A stretch of DNA of 64,000 nt from Leifsonia sp. fls2-241-R2A-40a (GCF_030209575.1 NZ_JARVRS010000001.1:1302001-1366000), one strand, 5' to 3'. Positions 7,975 to 17,079 are shown, counted from the first letter of the stretch. Numbers and translations are program-made. The notes: generated from the letters alone by a model not told the origin.

Positions 7975-9906
7975 ATGGCAAAGCATCGAGTCCTCGCGGC
8001 GGCCGGACTCACCGCCGCCGTCCTCGCCCTGACGCTCGGCGTCCCGCAGAGCGTGCAAGGAATCGCACCGGGGGCAACCGCCGTGCATTTCACCGCGGCC
8101 GGCGACTACGCGATGGCGGCACCGGCGCAGGCCGTGCTGGCCGGCGTCAAGACGCTCGCGCCCGACCTGAACCTGGCGCTCGGCGACATGTCGTACGCAG
8201 CGACCGGCCAGGAGCAGGCCTTCTGCGACATGGTCACCCAGAATGTCGGGGCGGGCTTCCCGTTCGAGCTGGTCTCCGGAAACCACGAGAGCAGCGGCCA
8301 GAACGGCAACATCAACGACTTCTCCGCCTGCCTCCCCAACCAGCTTCCCGGGGCCGTCGGCACCTACGGACGCGAGTACTACGTCGACGTGCCCCAGGGG
8401 TCCCCGCTCGTCCGCTTCATAATGATCTCCCCCGGACTGCCGTACGCCGACGGCACCTGGACGTACGCGACCGGTACCTCCCACTACAACTGGACGCAGG
8501 CGGCCATCGACGGCGCACGCGCCGCCGGCACCCCGTGGGTCGTCGTCGGGATGCACAAGCCCTGCCTCACCATGGGCAAGTACGCCTGCGAAGCCGGCCC
8601 GGACATCATGAACCTGCTGGTGTCGAAGAAGGTCGACCTCGTGCTCACCGGACACGAGCACCTCTACCAGCGCACCAAGCAGCTGGCGATCGGTCCGAAT
8701 TGCCCGAGCATCACGCCCGGCACCTTCACCGCGGGGTGCGTCGCCGACTCCGACAGCACCCTGGTGAAGGGCGCCGGCACCGTCTTCGCGACGGTCGGCA
8801 CCGGCGGCAACGGCAATTACGACATCGTCCCCGACGACGCCGAAGCACCGTACTTCGCCAGCGCGTACGGCAACAGCGGCGCGCCCCTCTACGGCTCCCT
8901 CGACGTGACCGCGAACGCGACCCAGCTGACCGCATCCTTCGCCCGGGCCGCGGGCGCCACATTCAACGACGGCTTCGTGATCGGCCCTCCCGCGGCAGGC
9001 AACCAGCCGCCGAACGCCGTCTTCGCCTCGTCGTGCACCGATCTGGGCTGCTCGTTCGACGGGACCGGGTCGAGCGATCCCGACGGCACCATCGCCACGT
9101 TCGCCTGGGACTTCGGTGACGGCGCCTCCGGGACCGGCGGCACGGTCACCCACACCTACGCAGCGGCAGGAACCTACACCGCACGGCTGACGGTGACCGA
9201 CGACGCCGGCGCCACCTCGACTGCGACGCGCATCCTGAGCGTGACAGCGCCGCCCCCGCCCACCGACACGCTCGCAGCGGACCCGTTCGAGCGGTCCGTG
9301 ACCAGCGGCTGGGGCAGCGCGCCGACCGGAGGGGCGTGGACGCTGGCCGGCAGCTCCTCCCTCTACTCGGTCTCAGGCGGTGCCGGGCGCATCCAGCTGC
9401 CCACCGGATCGGGCGGAACGGCCCGGCTGGCGGGAGTGAGCGCCACCGGCATCGACTTGCGGCTCGCTCTCGGGCTGGACAAGCTGCCCTCCTCGGGGAA
9501 CGTCTACGTGACCGTGCAGGGCCGTCGGATCCCCACCGCCGGGGCATATGCCTCGAAGGTGATCATCTCCTCGGTGGGCAAGGTCACCATCCAGATCGTC
9601 CGCGTCGATCAGAACGGCGGGAACGAGGTGGTCGTGCAGGCCTCGACGGTCGTGCCGGTCACGTATACGGCCGGCGCCCGCCTGAACGTGCGCGTGCGGA
9701 CCACCGGGACCGCACCCACGCTGGTCGAGACGAAGGCCTGGCTCGACGGGACGACCGAACCGTCCGCGTGGCAGCGGTCGGCGACGGACGCCACGGCCGC
9801 TCTGCAGGGTCCGGGCGGCCTGGCGATCACGGGTTACCTGTCCGGCGGCGTTGCCAACACTCCCGTGACGATGTCGGTGGACGACCTGACGGCGGTGAAG
9901 CCCTGA
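7975..9906 (+). CDS. Secreted metallophosphoesterase with PKD domain
   Basis: A 643-residue exported protein. An N-terminal signal peptide (to about residue 30) precedes a calcineurin-like phosphoesterase domain. Its metal-binding motifs appear in order: GDY, GDMSY, GNHES, a VVGMHKP histidine and GHEHLY, as in purple-acid-phosphatase-like enzymes. A PKD domain follows (WDFGDGASG...HTYAAAGTYTARLTV), then a C-terminal beta-sandwich of about 200 residues of the kind seen at the ends of actinobacterial surface enzymes. No LPXTG signal or C-terminal membrane anchor is seen, so it is probably released. GAGGAG precedes ATG 7975. The gene is convergent with the next one, 9 bp apart. Confidence 0.9.
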   Translation: MAKHRVLAAAGLTAAVLALTLGVPQSVQGIAPGATAVHFTAAGDYAMAAPAQAVLAGVKTLAPDLNLALGDMSYAATGQEQAFCDMVTQNVGAGFPFELVSGNHESSGQNGNINDFSACLPNQLPGAVGTYGREYYVDVPQGSPLVRFIMISPGLPYADGTWTYATGTSHYNWTQAAIDGARAAGTPWVVVGMHKPCLTMGKYACEAGPDIMNLLVSKKVDLVLTGHEHLYQRTKQLAIGPNCPSITPGTFTAGCVADSDSTLVKGAGTVFATVGTGGNGNYDIVPDDAEAPYFASAYGNSGAPLYGSLDVTANATQLTASFARAAGATFNDGFVIGPPAAGNQPPNAVFASSCTDLGCSFDGTGSSDPDGTIATFAWDFGDGASGTGGTVTHTYAAAGTYTARLTVTDDAGATSTATRILSVTAPPPPTDTLAADPFERSVTSGWGSAPTGGAWTLAGSSSLYSVSGGAGRIQLPTGSGGTARLAGVSATGIDLRLALGLDKLPSSGNVYVTVQGRRIPTAGAYASKVIISSVGKVTIQIVRVDQNGGNEVVVQASTVVPVTYTAGARLNVRVRTTGTAPTLVETKAWLDGTTEPSAWQRSATDATAALQGPGGLAITGYLSGGVANTPVTMSVDDLTAVKP

Positions 9907-9915
9907 GCCGTCCGC

Positions 9916-10848
9916 TCAGGCGGCATCCCACCAGCGCAGCACCCGCAGAGCCCGGAGCGTGAGCCACTTGCTCTGGAACCCCTCCATGTCGAACTCGACG
10001 ATGACCGGGCCTTCGTGGATGTTCTCGAGCACCCAGCGACCGTCCGCGTCCGCCTTCCCGCGCACCAGCTCGACCGCGTCGGCCAGGCGGGGATCCCGTC
10101 GGTCCTGCAGCCGGAAGTGCTCCAACCCTCGCAACGCGTCGTGGTACCACCGGACGGGATACGAGAGCATCGTCATGCGCGGGTCCGGGATGGTGCCGTC
10201 CGAGCGGCGGCGATAGAGCGAGCGTTCGAGGAGGTACTCCTCGCCCCGGGTGAGCGTCTCCGCCGCGCGCGGGTCGTCGCCGCCGGCGCGCAACCAGGCG
10301 CTGAGTCCCTCCACCGAGCAGATGGTGGAGTGGAACGACGACACCTTCGCTCCGTACTCGGCCCAGCAGTTCCACCCGCCGTCGTCGAGCCGCGAATCGA
10401 CGAGCGTTTCCGCGATCCGGTCGCCGTTCTGACCGAAGTACACGGCGATCGTCAGGGCGACCCCGTTGATGCACGGCTCGGTCTCACCGTCGAAGTACGG
10501 CTCGCCGGCGTGCTCCCAGCGAACATTTTCGCGGACCCGCTCGATCGCACGCCGTGCCTCCGGACTCGCCGGGTCGAGCCCGAAATCGACCAGCTGCTGC
10601 AGGCTGAAGTGCGTTCCGCTCCATGCGTCGAAGCCGTCGCGTTCCGGAGGGATCCATCCCGGACGGTACGTTCCGCCGTCCCACAGTCCGTCCTCCGCCT
10701 GCTCGCTCAGGAAGGTCGCACCCCAGCCCTCGCGCGCCACACGGGCGCGTTCGGCCGCGACATCCTCGGCGCCCGCCCCCATGAGGTCCTGCAGAACCTG
10801 CCAACGGATCGCCGGATCGGAGTCGAGCAGCCAGTCGAGGACGTCCAT
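9916..10848 (-). CDS. Cyclase/prenyltransferase-fold (alpha-alpha toroid) protein of unknown function
   Basis: A 310-residue soluble protein. Repeated helix pairs with aromatic-rich turns (DGLWDGG, LDDGGWNCW) resemble the QW-type repeats of squalene cyclases and prenyltransferase beta subunits. The catalytic DxDD motif of squalene-hopene cyclases is absent, so it should not be called a cyclase enzyme. The region FDGETEPCINGVAL...VYFG is well formed and may be the conserved core. ATG 10848 begins MDVLDWLLDSDPAIRW, the usual start of this group. It is a single gene, convergent with the phosphoesterase. Confidence 0.7.
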   Translation of the reverse strand: MDVLDWLLDSDPAIRWQVLQDLMGAGAEDVAAERARVAREGWGATFLSEQAEDGLWDGGTYRPGWIPPERDGFDAWSGTHFSLQQLVDFGLDPASPEARRAIERVRENVRWEHAGEPYFDGETEPCINGVALTIAVYFGQNGDRIAETLVDSRLDDGGWNCWAEYGAKVSSFHSTICSVEGLSAWLRAGGDDPRAAETLTRGEEYLLERSLYRRRSDGTIPDPRMTMLSYPVRWYHDALRGLEHFRLQDRRDPRLADAVELVRGKADADGRWVLENIHEGPVIVEFDMEGFQSKWLTLRALRVLRWWDAA

Positions 10849-11003
10849 GCGGCACACCCTAGTCACCGCTCCACGGCCGGGGCAGCCCCCGCGTGCGGCT
10901 ACCCCCCAAGTGAGGAACCGTCAATGACTGGACCCGCTTCGACCGCATGTCTTGAGTGGGCGGCACATCAACCGGACACATCCACCGAAAGGAAACGTCA
11001 GTC

Positions 11004-11798
11004 ATGACCATGTCAGACGACCAGTCCGCGGAGACACCGATCTTCGACAGCAGGCGCGATGCCTTCGAGCCGGAGGCCGGGCTTCCCGAGGCCGTGCAGC
11101 CGGTCGGCAGCACGACGGGCGGCGAGTCGGGCGGAAGCCAGGGAGGCGTCCGCGACGAGGCGAGTCGCGTTGCCGGCTCTGCGGCCCAGGCCGGAAAGGA
11201 CGTCGCCGGTACCGCGAAGGAGCAGGCGAAGAACGTCGCCGGTGAGGCCAAGTCCCAGGCCCGGGACCTCTACTACCAGACCCGTGAGGAACTGCGCGGC
11301 CAGGCCGCCCAGCAGCAGGAGCGCGTTGCGAGCGGCCTGCACTCCGTCGGCGACGAGCTCGATCAGATGGCCTCCGCCTCCGAGAACGGCGGCATCGCCA
11401 GCGACCTGGTCCGCCAGGCCGGCCAGCGTGCCCACTCGATCGCCGGATGGCTCGGCAACCGCGACCCCGGTTCGCTGCTCGACGAAGTCAAGTCGTACGC
11501 GCGGCGCAATCCCGGGACGTTCATCGCGGCCGCCGCGATCGCCGGCGCTCTCGCCGGCCGACTCACTCGTGCGCTGGCCAGCGGCGGGAACGACTCCGGC
11601 AGCGGAAGCACCAGCGGCACCCGCACCTCCGGGTACACCACGCCGGACTACACGACGCCCGACTACACCGCGGGCTCGACGGCCGGCGTCGGTGGCACCG
11701 TCACGGGCGGCACCGTCGGCGGCTATGGCGACGCGTACGACGACGGCAACGACCTTCCCGAGCTCCCGGGCGCGGGCTACACCGGGGGCCGGGCATGA
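11004..11798 (+). CDS. Helical repeat stress/envelope protein, hypothetical
   Basis: A 264-residue protein with no recognised enzyme domain. Residues about 50-110 form a long Ala/Lys/Glu-rich amphipathic helix region of LEA or apolipoprotein style (repeats such as AGKDVAGTAKEQAKNVAGEAKSQA). A glycine/alanine hydrophobic patch near residue 175 may be a membrane hairpin. The tail is a Gly/Ser/Thr-rich repeat with the duplicated unit YTTPD. GAAAGGAAAC precedes ATG 11004. It begins a three-gene operon; its stop overlaps the next start as ATGA, so translation is coupled. Function unknown; envelope stress is inferred from the neighbours. Confidence 0.7.
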   Translation: MTMSDDQSAETPIFDSRRDAFEPEAGLPEAVQPVGSTTGGESGGSQGGVRDEASRVAGSAAQAGKDVAGTAKEQAKNVAGEAKSQARDLYYQTREELRGQAAQQQERVASGLHSVGDELDQMASASENGGIASDLVRQAGQRAHSIAGWLGNRDPGSLLDEVKSYARRNPGTFIAAAAIAGALAGRLTRALASGGNDSGSGSTSGTRTSGYTTPDYTTPDYTAGSTAGVGGTVTGGTVGGYGDAYDDGNDLPELPGAGYTGGRA

Positions 11799-12250
11799 CC
11801 GATCAGCCCAGTGCCGCCCGGCGCGTCGCCGCCGAGGCCGCCGCCCCAGACGCCGCGGAAGAGCGCGCGGCCAACAGCTCGCTCGGCGAGTTGCTGGGGG
11901 AGGTCAGCCGAGACCTCTCCACCCTGATCCGTCAGGAGATGGAACTCGCCAAGGCCGAGATCAAGCAGACCGTTACGCGCGCCGGTAAGGGCGCGGGGCT
12001 GCTCGGCGGTGCCGGATACGCAGGCCTCATGGCCGTGTTCTTCCTGTCGGTCGCCCTGTGGTGGGCGCTCGGCTACCTGGTGGGCAACGCCTGGTCCGCG
12101 GTGATCGTCGCCATCATCTGGGGCATCGTCGCGCTGATCCTGTACACCCGTGGGCGCAAGCAATTGAAGACCGTCGAAGGCGCCCCCCAGACCGTCGAGA
12201 CGGTCAAGGAAATCCCGGAGACACTGAAACCGAACGGAGAGAACCGATGA
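11795..12250 (+). CDS. Phage holin superfamily III-type membrane protein
   Basis: A 151-residue protein matching the actinobacterial Holin-X/DUF1469 group. It has an N-terminal amphipathic helix (SLGELLGEVSRDLSTLIRQEMELAKAE), then two hydrophobic segments (about 75-98 and 104-122) and a charged C-terminus. Despite the family name such proteins are chromosomal and not linked to prophage; no phage genes are nearby. ATG 11795 overlaps the upstream stop by 4 bp (ATGA), and its own stop overlaps the next start in the same way. Likely a membrane partner of the flanking helical proteins. Confidence 0.82.
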   Translation: MTDQPSAARRVAAEAAAPDAAEERAANSSLGELLGEVSRDLSTLIRQEMELAKAEIKQTVTRAGKGAGLLGGAGYAGLMAVFFLSVALWWALGYLVGNAWSAVIVAIIWGIVALILYTRGRKQLKTVEGAPQTVETVKEIPETLKPNGENR

Positions 12251-12825
12251 GCGACGACCCCGACGCGATCCGCGCCGACATCGAGGCCACCCGCCGCAAC
12301 CTGAGCGGCGACGTGGACGCACTGGCCGACAAGGTCACCCCAAGCAAGATCGCCGAGCGCCAGACGCGCAAGGTGAAGGGTGCTTTCCACTCCCTCAGCG
12401 ACAGGGTCATGGGCACCGCGGACGACGTCCGCAGCAACGTGAGCGGCACCGCTTCGGACGCCGGCGACGCCGTGGCCGACGCGGGACGCACGGTCGTGAA
12501 TAAGGCGCAGGGCAACCCGCTCGCCGTCGGCCTCATCGCCTTCGGTGTCGGCGCCCTCGTAGCCTCTCTCATCCCGGCGAGCACCAAGGAGAAGGAGCTC
12601 GCGTCGTCCGCCAAGGACGCCGCGCAGCCGCTGCTCCAGGAGGCCGCCGAGGTCGGCAAGCAGGTCGCCAACGACCTGAAGGAGCCGGCGCAGCAGGCTG
12701 TCCAGTCGGTCAAGGAGACCGCGCAGGAGGGTGTCTCCACCGTCAAGGAGGAGGCCACCGACCGCGCGAGCGACGTCGCCGACGACGCCAAGCAGTCGGG
12801 ACAGCGCCTGCAGTCAGACCAGTAA
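12247..12825 (+). CDS. DUF3618 domain protein
   Basis: A 192-residue protein. The N-terminus DPDAIRADIEATRRNLSGDVDALADKVTPSKIAERQ is the DUF3618 signature. One hydrophobic segment lies near residues 97-112 (GLIAFGVGALVASLI). After it come amphipathic 11-residue-like repeats (SVKETAQEGVSTVKEEATDRA) resembling LEA proteins. It is the third gene of the coupled operon (ATGA overlap with the holin-like gene) and is followed by a strong terminator. The family is common in Actinobacteria next to holin-like genes; its role is not established. Confidence 0.85.
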   Translation: MSDDPDAIRADIEATRRNLSGDVDALADKVTPSKIAERQTRKVKGAFHSLSDRVMGTADDVRSNVSGTASDAGDAVADAGRTVVNKAQGNPLAVGLIAFGVGALVASLIPASTKEKELASSAKDAAQPLLQEAAEVGKQVANDLKEPAQQAVQSVKETAQEGVSTVKEEATDRASDVADDAKQSGQRLQSDQ

Positions 12826-12840
12826 CGCTTCACCGAGACA

Positions 12841-12882
12841 CGCGGCGGAAGGCCATCCCCCGGGCCTTCCGCCGCGTTTTTT
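12841..12882 (+). terminator. Rho-independent terminator of the DUF3618 operon
   Basis: A perfect 13-14 bp GC-rich stem (CGCGGCGGAAGGC paired with GCCTTCCGCCGCG) with a loop of about 9 bases, followed by six T residues, 15 bp after the DUF3618 stop codon. Confidence 0.95.
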
Positions 12883-12933
12883 GATCCCTCGAAGACCCCC
12901 GAACACCCCGCACCACACCGAGAGGACGCCACG

Positions 12934-14031
12934 ATGAGCGAAATCGGGGCCAGCAAGCGCCTGGCCGATGCCCCCGCCCCCGAGGACTCCCGCAAGCCGG
13001 ACAGTCCGCCCCATCTCGACAAGCCCTCGTGGAAGCTGATCTTCAAGCGGACGCTCCGCGAGTTCAGCACCGACAAGTGCACCGATATCGCGGCCTCACT
13101 GACGTACTACGGCATCCTGTCGATCTTTCCCGCCCTCATCGCGCTGGTCTCGCTGCTGGGCGTGTTCGGGCAGGGCAAGTCGGCGACGGACGCCATGTTC
13201 GGCATCATCAAGGGCGTCGCGCCCGGATCGACCGCGAAGCTGTTGCAGGGACCGATCGAGAACGCGGTCAATTCGCCCGCATCCGGCTTCGCCCTGGTCT
13301 TCGGCATCGTGCTGGCGATCTGGTCGGCCTCGGGCTACGTCGGTGCGTTCTCGCGCGCGATGAACCGCATCTACGAGATCGACGAGGGCCGACCGTTCTG
13401 GAAGCTGAAGCCCCAACAGCTTCTCGTCACCGTCATCACGCTGGTCCTGGTCACGATCGTGGCCCTCATCCTGGTCGTCTCGGGACCGGTGACCAAGGCC
13501 ATCGGCGACACCCTCCACATCGGCACCGCACCGCAGATCGCCTGGGAGATCGCGAAGTGGCCCCTGCTGCTCATCGTGGTCGTGATCATCATCGCCGTGC
13601 TCTACTACGCGACTCCCAACTCGAAGCAGCCGAAGTTCAAGTGGATCAGCATGGGCGCGATCATCGCGATCGTCGTGCTGGCAGTCGCGACGTTCCTGTT
13701 CGCGTTCTACGTGGCGACGTTCGCCAACTACGAGAAGACCTACGGTCCGCTCGCCGGCGTGATCGTGTTCCTGCTCTGGGTGTGGATCGCGAACCTCGCG
13801 CTGCTGTTCGGTGCGGAGTTCGACGCGGAGACGGAGCGCGGCCGTGAGCTGCAGGCCGGGATGGAAGCTGAGGAGACCATCCAGCTGCCGCCGCGCGACA
13901 CCCGCCTCAGCGAGAAGTCGGAGGAGAAGGAGCAGAAGCTCATCGACGAGGCACGTCAGCTCCGCGAGAACGCGGACGACGACGACTCGGACGGCACCGA
14001 CGCCCGCTCCGACGCCTCCCGCACTCGCTGA
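12934..14031 (+). CDS. YihY/BrkB-family inner membrane protein
   Basis: A 365-residue integral membrane protein of the YihY (formerly RNase BN/BrkB) family. The conserved region TDIAASLTYYGILSIFPALIAL marks the first membrane helix, and about six hydrophobic segments follow, ending in VFLLWVWIANLALLFGAEFDAE, a family hallmark. The N-terminal 40 residues are hydrophilic and the C-terminal 65 are highly charged (acidic run of Asp). GAGAGGA precedes the ATG. Family function is unsettled; the RNase claim has been withdrawn. It has its own transcription unit after a terminator. Confidence 0.92.
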   Translation: MSEIGASKRLADAPAPEDSRKPDSPPHLDKPSWKLIFKRTLREFSTDKCTDIAASLTYYGILSIFPALIALVSLLGVFGQGKSATDAMFGIIKGVAPGSTAKLLQGPIENAVNSPASGFALVFGIVLAIWSASGYVGAFSRAMNRIYEIDEGRPFWKLKPQQLLVTVITLVLVTIVALILVVSGPVTKAIGDTLHIGTAPQIAWEIAKWPLLLIVVVIIIAVLYYATPNSKQPKFKWISMGAIIAIVVLAVATFLFAFYVATFANYEKTYGPLAGVIVFLLWVWIANLALLFGAEFDAETERGRELQAGMEAEETIQLPPRDTRLSEKSEEKEQKLIDEARQLRENADDDDSDGTDARSDASRTR

Positions 14032-14058
14032 ACACGGTCGGGATGCCGCGCGACCGGT

Positions 14059-15378
14059 TCAGCCGACCGGTATCCCGACCACGCGGTTGCCGCCGGCGTT
14101 CTTCGCCGAGTACATGGCGTGATCGGCCTCGCGGATCAGACGGTCGGGAGTCCACGCCGGATCCTCGGTGCGCGCGATCGACAGACCGATGCTCGCACTG
14201 ATCGGGAAGCCTTCGGGGATGTCGGCGAACGGAAGCTCGATGGCCTGCCGGATGCGGTCGGCCACCTCTTCGGCGGCGGCGACCTCGGGCACTTCGCACA
14301 CGACCACGAACTCGTCGCCGCCGTAGCGGGCGACCAGGTCGTCCTGGCGGACCGCAGCCTGAAGCCGCTCGCCGACCTCGCGCAGCAGCAGGTCGCCGGT
14401 GTGATGTCCGAGGCCGTCGTTGACGCGCTTGAAGCCGTCCAGATCGATGAACAGCGTTGCGACGAGCGTCGAGGTGGACCGCTGGTACTCGAGCAGCTCC
14501 GTCTCCAGCAGCCGACGATTCGGCAGGCCCGTCGTCTCGTCGTGCATGGCGGCGTGCTCCAGCTGGCGCTGCAGTCGCAGGGTGGTGATCGCCTGGGCCG
14601 CCTGTCCGGCGAGCGCGTCGGCCAGCGGCGCGGCCTCGGAGTCGAACTCGCGAGGGTGCAGGAAGAAGGCGGAGAACAGTCCGAAGAGCACATCGTCGTG
14701 CTGGATGGGCGCGACGAGCACGGCGTGCACGCCGGCGTCGCGCATGGCCTGGCCGAGCACCGGGGCGACGGCGTCCGCCGCGGCCGTCCCGCTGATCGTG
14801 ATGACCCGACGGAGCTCTCGGGCCTGTTCGGCGAGCGAATGCGTCTGGTCGAGGAAGCGCATGGGATTGCTGCCGGACGCCTGCACGAACTCGCCGGAGT
14901 CGTCGAGGAGGAAGACCGCGGTCTGCTCCGCCTGGTACGCCTTGGTGACGGTGGACGCGAGGATGTCGCCGAGTGCCTGCTCCGTGGTGGCCGCGGAGAA
15001 GGCGATCGAGGAGTCGATGATCAACTGCAGTCGGTTCCGCGTACGTTCCTGCAGAGCGTGCGTGCGCACCATCTCCTGCTCGCGTTCCGCACGCTCCGTG
15101 CCGTCGACCAGCACCAGCAGTTCTCCGTCGGTGGCGGGGCGGCTCCCGACGATCACGGGCCGCGACGAGCCGTCGACGTGAGCGAGCCGGACGAATCCGT
15201 CCGAGGTTCCGCCCGGTCCGGAGACGCGCGTCCTCAGCGACAGGAACGGTCGGCCCTCGAGCTCGCTGCGGGACAACCCCGTCCAGGCGACGAAGACCTC
15301 GTTCGCCTCCCGGATCCGGCCCTCTTCATCGAGTTCGACGAGGGCGCAGGGCAAGTCGTCCGCTGCAAGGGGGCGCAC
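14059..15378 (-). CDS. Diguanylate cyclase with PAS and GAF domains
   Basis: Makes cyclic di-GMP. The 439 residues hold a PAS-like sensor (about 5-95), a GAF domain (about 110-265) and a GGDEF domain (about 275-435). The active-site loop is intact (GGDEF, 353-357) and an allosteric I-site RxxD (RQDD, 344-347) sits the canonical five residues before it, so product inhibition is expected. No membrane helix is seen, so it is cytosolic. The GTG start has AAGGAGA at ideal distance. It lies 56 bp downstream of an EAL gene on the same strand, so synthesis and breakdown enzymes are probably co-transcribed. Confidence 0.92.
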   Translation of the reverse strand: MRPLAADDLPCALVELDEEGRIREANEVFVAWTGLSRSELEGRPFLSLRTRVSGPGGTSDGFVRLAHVDGSSRPVIVGSRPATDGELLVLVDGTERAEREQEMVRTHALQERTRNRLQLIIDSSIAFSAATTEQALGDILASTVTKAYQAEQTAVFLLDDSGEFVQASGSNPMRFLDQTHSLAEQARELRRVITISGTAAADAVAPVLGQAMRDAGVHAVLVAPIQHDDVLFGLFSAFFLHPREFDSEAAPLADALAGQAAQAITTLRLQRQLEHAAMHDETTGLPNRRLLETELLEYQRSTSTLVATLFIDLDGFKRVNDGLGHHTGDLLLREVGERLQAAVRQDDLVARYGGDEFVVVCEVPEVAAAEEVADRIRQAIELPFADIPEGFPISASIGLSIARTEDPAWTPDRLIREADHAMYSAKNAGGNRVVGIPVG

Positions 15379-15434
15379 CGCACTCTCCTTCGGATGACTG
15401 GGCCGCTCGGCGGCTGGTGGATACACGATCGAAT

Positions 15435-16196
15435 TTAGCGCACGAACGATCGAAGCCAGTCCTCGAACACATCGGGCGGCGACGGGCGAGCGATGTGGAA
15501 TCCCTGCCCCCGGTCGCATCCCGCGGCCGTGATGTGCTCCAACTGGTCCTGCGTCTCCACGCCTTCGGCGACCACGCGCATCCCACTGCGGTGCGCGACG
15601 GTCACCGCATCGGCGACGGCATCCCAGTCCCCGGCGGCCACGAGGCTGCGGTCGATCTTGAGTTCGCGGGCGTGCACGGCGACCGCCCGTTCGATGGAGG
15701 AATGCCCCGAGCCGAAGTCGTCGATGGAGACCGTCACGCCCCAGTGCTGGATGATGTCGAGCCGCCCGGCCACCACCGCGTAGTCGTCGATCCGCTCGGC
15801 CTCCGTCACCTCCACGATCAGAGCCGCCGGCGGAAGGCCCGACTCGGCGAGCTGGCGCTCCAGCTCGTCGAAGAAGAGGTCCGTCTCGAGCTGCAGAGGC
15901 GACACGTTGACGGCGACGGAGAGCATGTTGCCGTGCTCGCGCCACTCCCGCCCGATCCGGCAGCACTCCTGCAGTGCGAACAGTCCAAGATCGTGGATGG
16001 ACCCCGTCGCCTCCGCGAGCGCGATGAACTCAGCCGGAGGGATGGGGCCGCGCGTCGGGTGCATCCACCGGGACAGCCCCTCGACCGCCACGACCTCTCC
16101 GGTGGCGAGGTCGATCTGCGGCTGAACGTGGATTTCGAGTTGGCGCGCGGCGATGGCATCGGACAGCTCCTTCGCCTCCGCTTCGCACGTCACCAC
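15435..16196 (-). CDS. EAL-domain cyclic di-GMP phosphodiesterase
   Basis: Stand-alone EAL protein, 253 residues, no sensor domain. The signature is EGL (39-41) in place of EAL, keeping the metal-binding Glu. Other catalytic motifs look intact: NVSP (Asn), EVTE, DDFGSGHSS (usually DDFGTGYSS), LKIDRS, AEGVET and QGFHIARP. Active hydrolysis of c-di-GMP is therefore likely. The start is GTG 16196, chosen because GAGGAGG lies 6 bp before it; an upstream TTG has no such site. It precedes the GGDEF gene in the same direction. Confidence 0.88.
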   Translation of the reverse strand: MVTCEAEAKELSDAIAARQLEIHVQPQIDLATGEVVAVEGLSRWMHPTRGPIPPAEFIALAEATGSIHDLGLFALQECCRIGREWREHGNMLSVAVNVSPLQLETDLFFDELERQLAESGLPPAALIVEVTEAERIDDYAVVAGRLDIIQHWGVTVSIDDFGSGHSSIERAVAVHARELKIDRSLVAAGDWDAVADAVTVAHRSGMRVVAEGVETQDQLEHITAAGCDRGQGFHIARPSPPDVFEDWLRSFVR

Positions 16197-16310
16197 GCCC
16201 AGCCTCCTCGCGCGCGCCGCCAAGGCGCACGGTGGCGATAGTGCCCGGATGCGGGACGCCTGTCAACTGGGTCGCCCTGCGCCGGGCTCGCTGCCGGAGG
16301 CGTGGCGCCC

Positions 16311-17003
16311 TCAGATTTCCGGATCGCGCGGTCGCAGATCGGCGCGCGGGAACTCGGCGTCGAAGTCGCCGGTCGGGTCCTGCTGGCGCAGCGTGTTCAC
16401 GATGCTGGGGCCCGAGCCGACGGGCGAGAACGCGACGCGTTCCCCGCGGACGCTGCTCTGGTAGGTCTTCATCGCGCCGTCGACCGGCAGGTCGATCTCG
16501 GCCGGAGGGTGACCCTCGTCGAGCGGGACCGCGCGCTGGGTCGTGGTGCCGTCCTCCTCGACGAAGTCCGCGATGCCGAAGCTGAGCCGCCCGCGGTCGA
16601 ACGACACCCTGACGAGGAGGTAGGTGCGCAGCCCGTCGTCGCTCAGCGCATCCAGCTCGTCCACCAGCCGGGCCACGTCGTCGGTGAGGCCGCCCCGCGA
16701 ACCGGAGTCGTGGGCCTCCGACGCCCACTCCCGCACGTGCCCGGCGAGGTCCGCGATGGCGGCCTCGTACGACGACGGCGACGTGCCCTGGATGCCGAAC
16801 TCGCCCCACTCCGCCCAGTAGCGGTCGTTCTCGTCGTCGTGGCCGACGGGGACCGCGAGGCGAACCCGTGCGGTGCGGGAGGCCTCCCACGCCGCCAGCT
16901 CGTCGGCCGAGAACAGTGCCCGCAGCTGCCGGACCGCGTCCTCGTCGTCCAGCCCGGCGGCGGAGGCGAGAATGGCCCGCTCGAAGAACGCGTTGTCGTC
17001 CAC
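16311..17003 (-). CDS. Hypothetical acidic protein
   Basis: A 230-residue soluble, strongly acidic protein that I do not recognise. It has no signal peptide, membrane segment or clear catalytic motif. Notable parts are ADELAAWEASRTARVRLAVP near the start and a stretch of alternating strands near residues 140-200. The GTG start 17003 has AAGGGAG closely upstream; an in-frame ATG further up would add 15 residues. It reads away from the flavin operon and lies 114 bp upstream of the EAL gene on the same strand, so it may share their transcript. Confidence 0.6.
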   Translation of the reverse strand: MDDNAFFERAILASAAGLDDEDAVRQLRALFSADELAAWEASRTARVRLAVPVGHDDENDRYWAEWGEFGIQGTSPSSYEAAIADLAGHVREWASEAHDSGSRGGLTDDVARLVDELDALSDDGLRTYLLVRVSFDRGRLSFGIADFVEEDGTTTQRAVPLDEGHPPAEIDLPVDGAMKTYQSSVRGERVAFSPVGSGPSIVNTLRQQDPTGDFDAEFPRADLRPRDPEI

Positions 17004-17079
17004 AGGGCTCCCTTCGTCATCACCAGCATCCCACCCGCCGCAACTCATACCCTGCCCATAGGCGGCTCCCAGGCCACGT

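Noticed and set aside
11795-12250. Prophage remnant because of the holin-like gene
   Set aside because: No other phage gene is present and the neighbours are ordinary chromosomal DUF3618-type genes.
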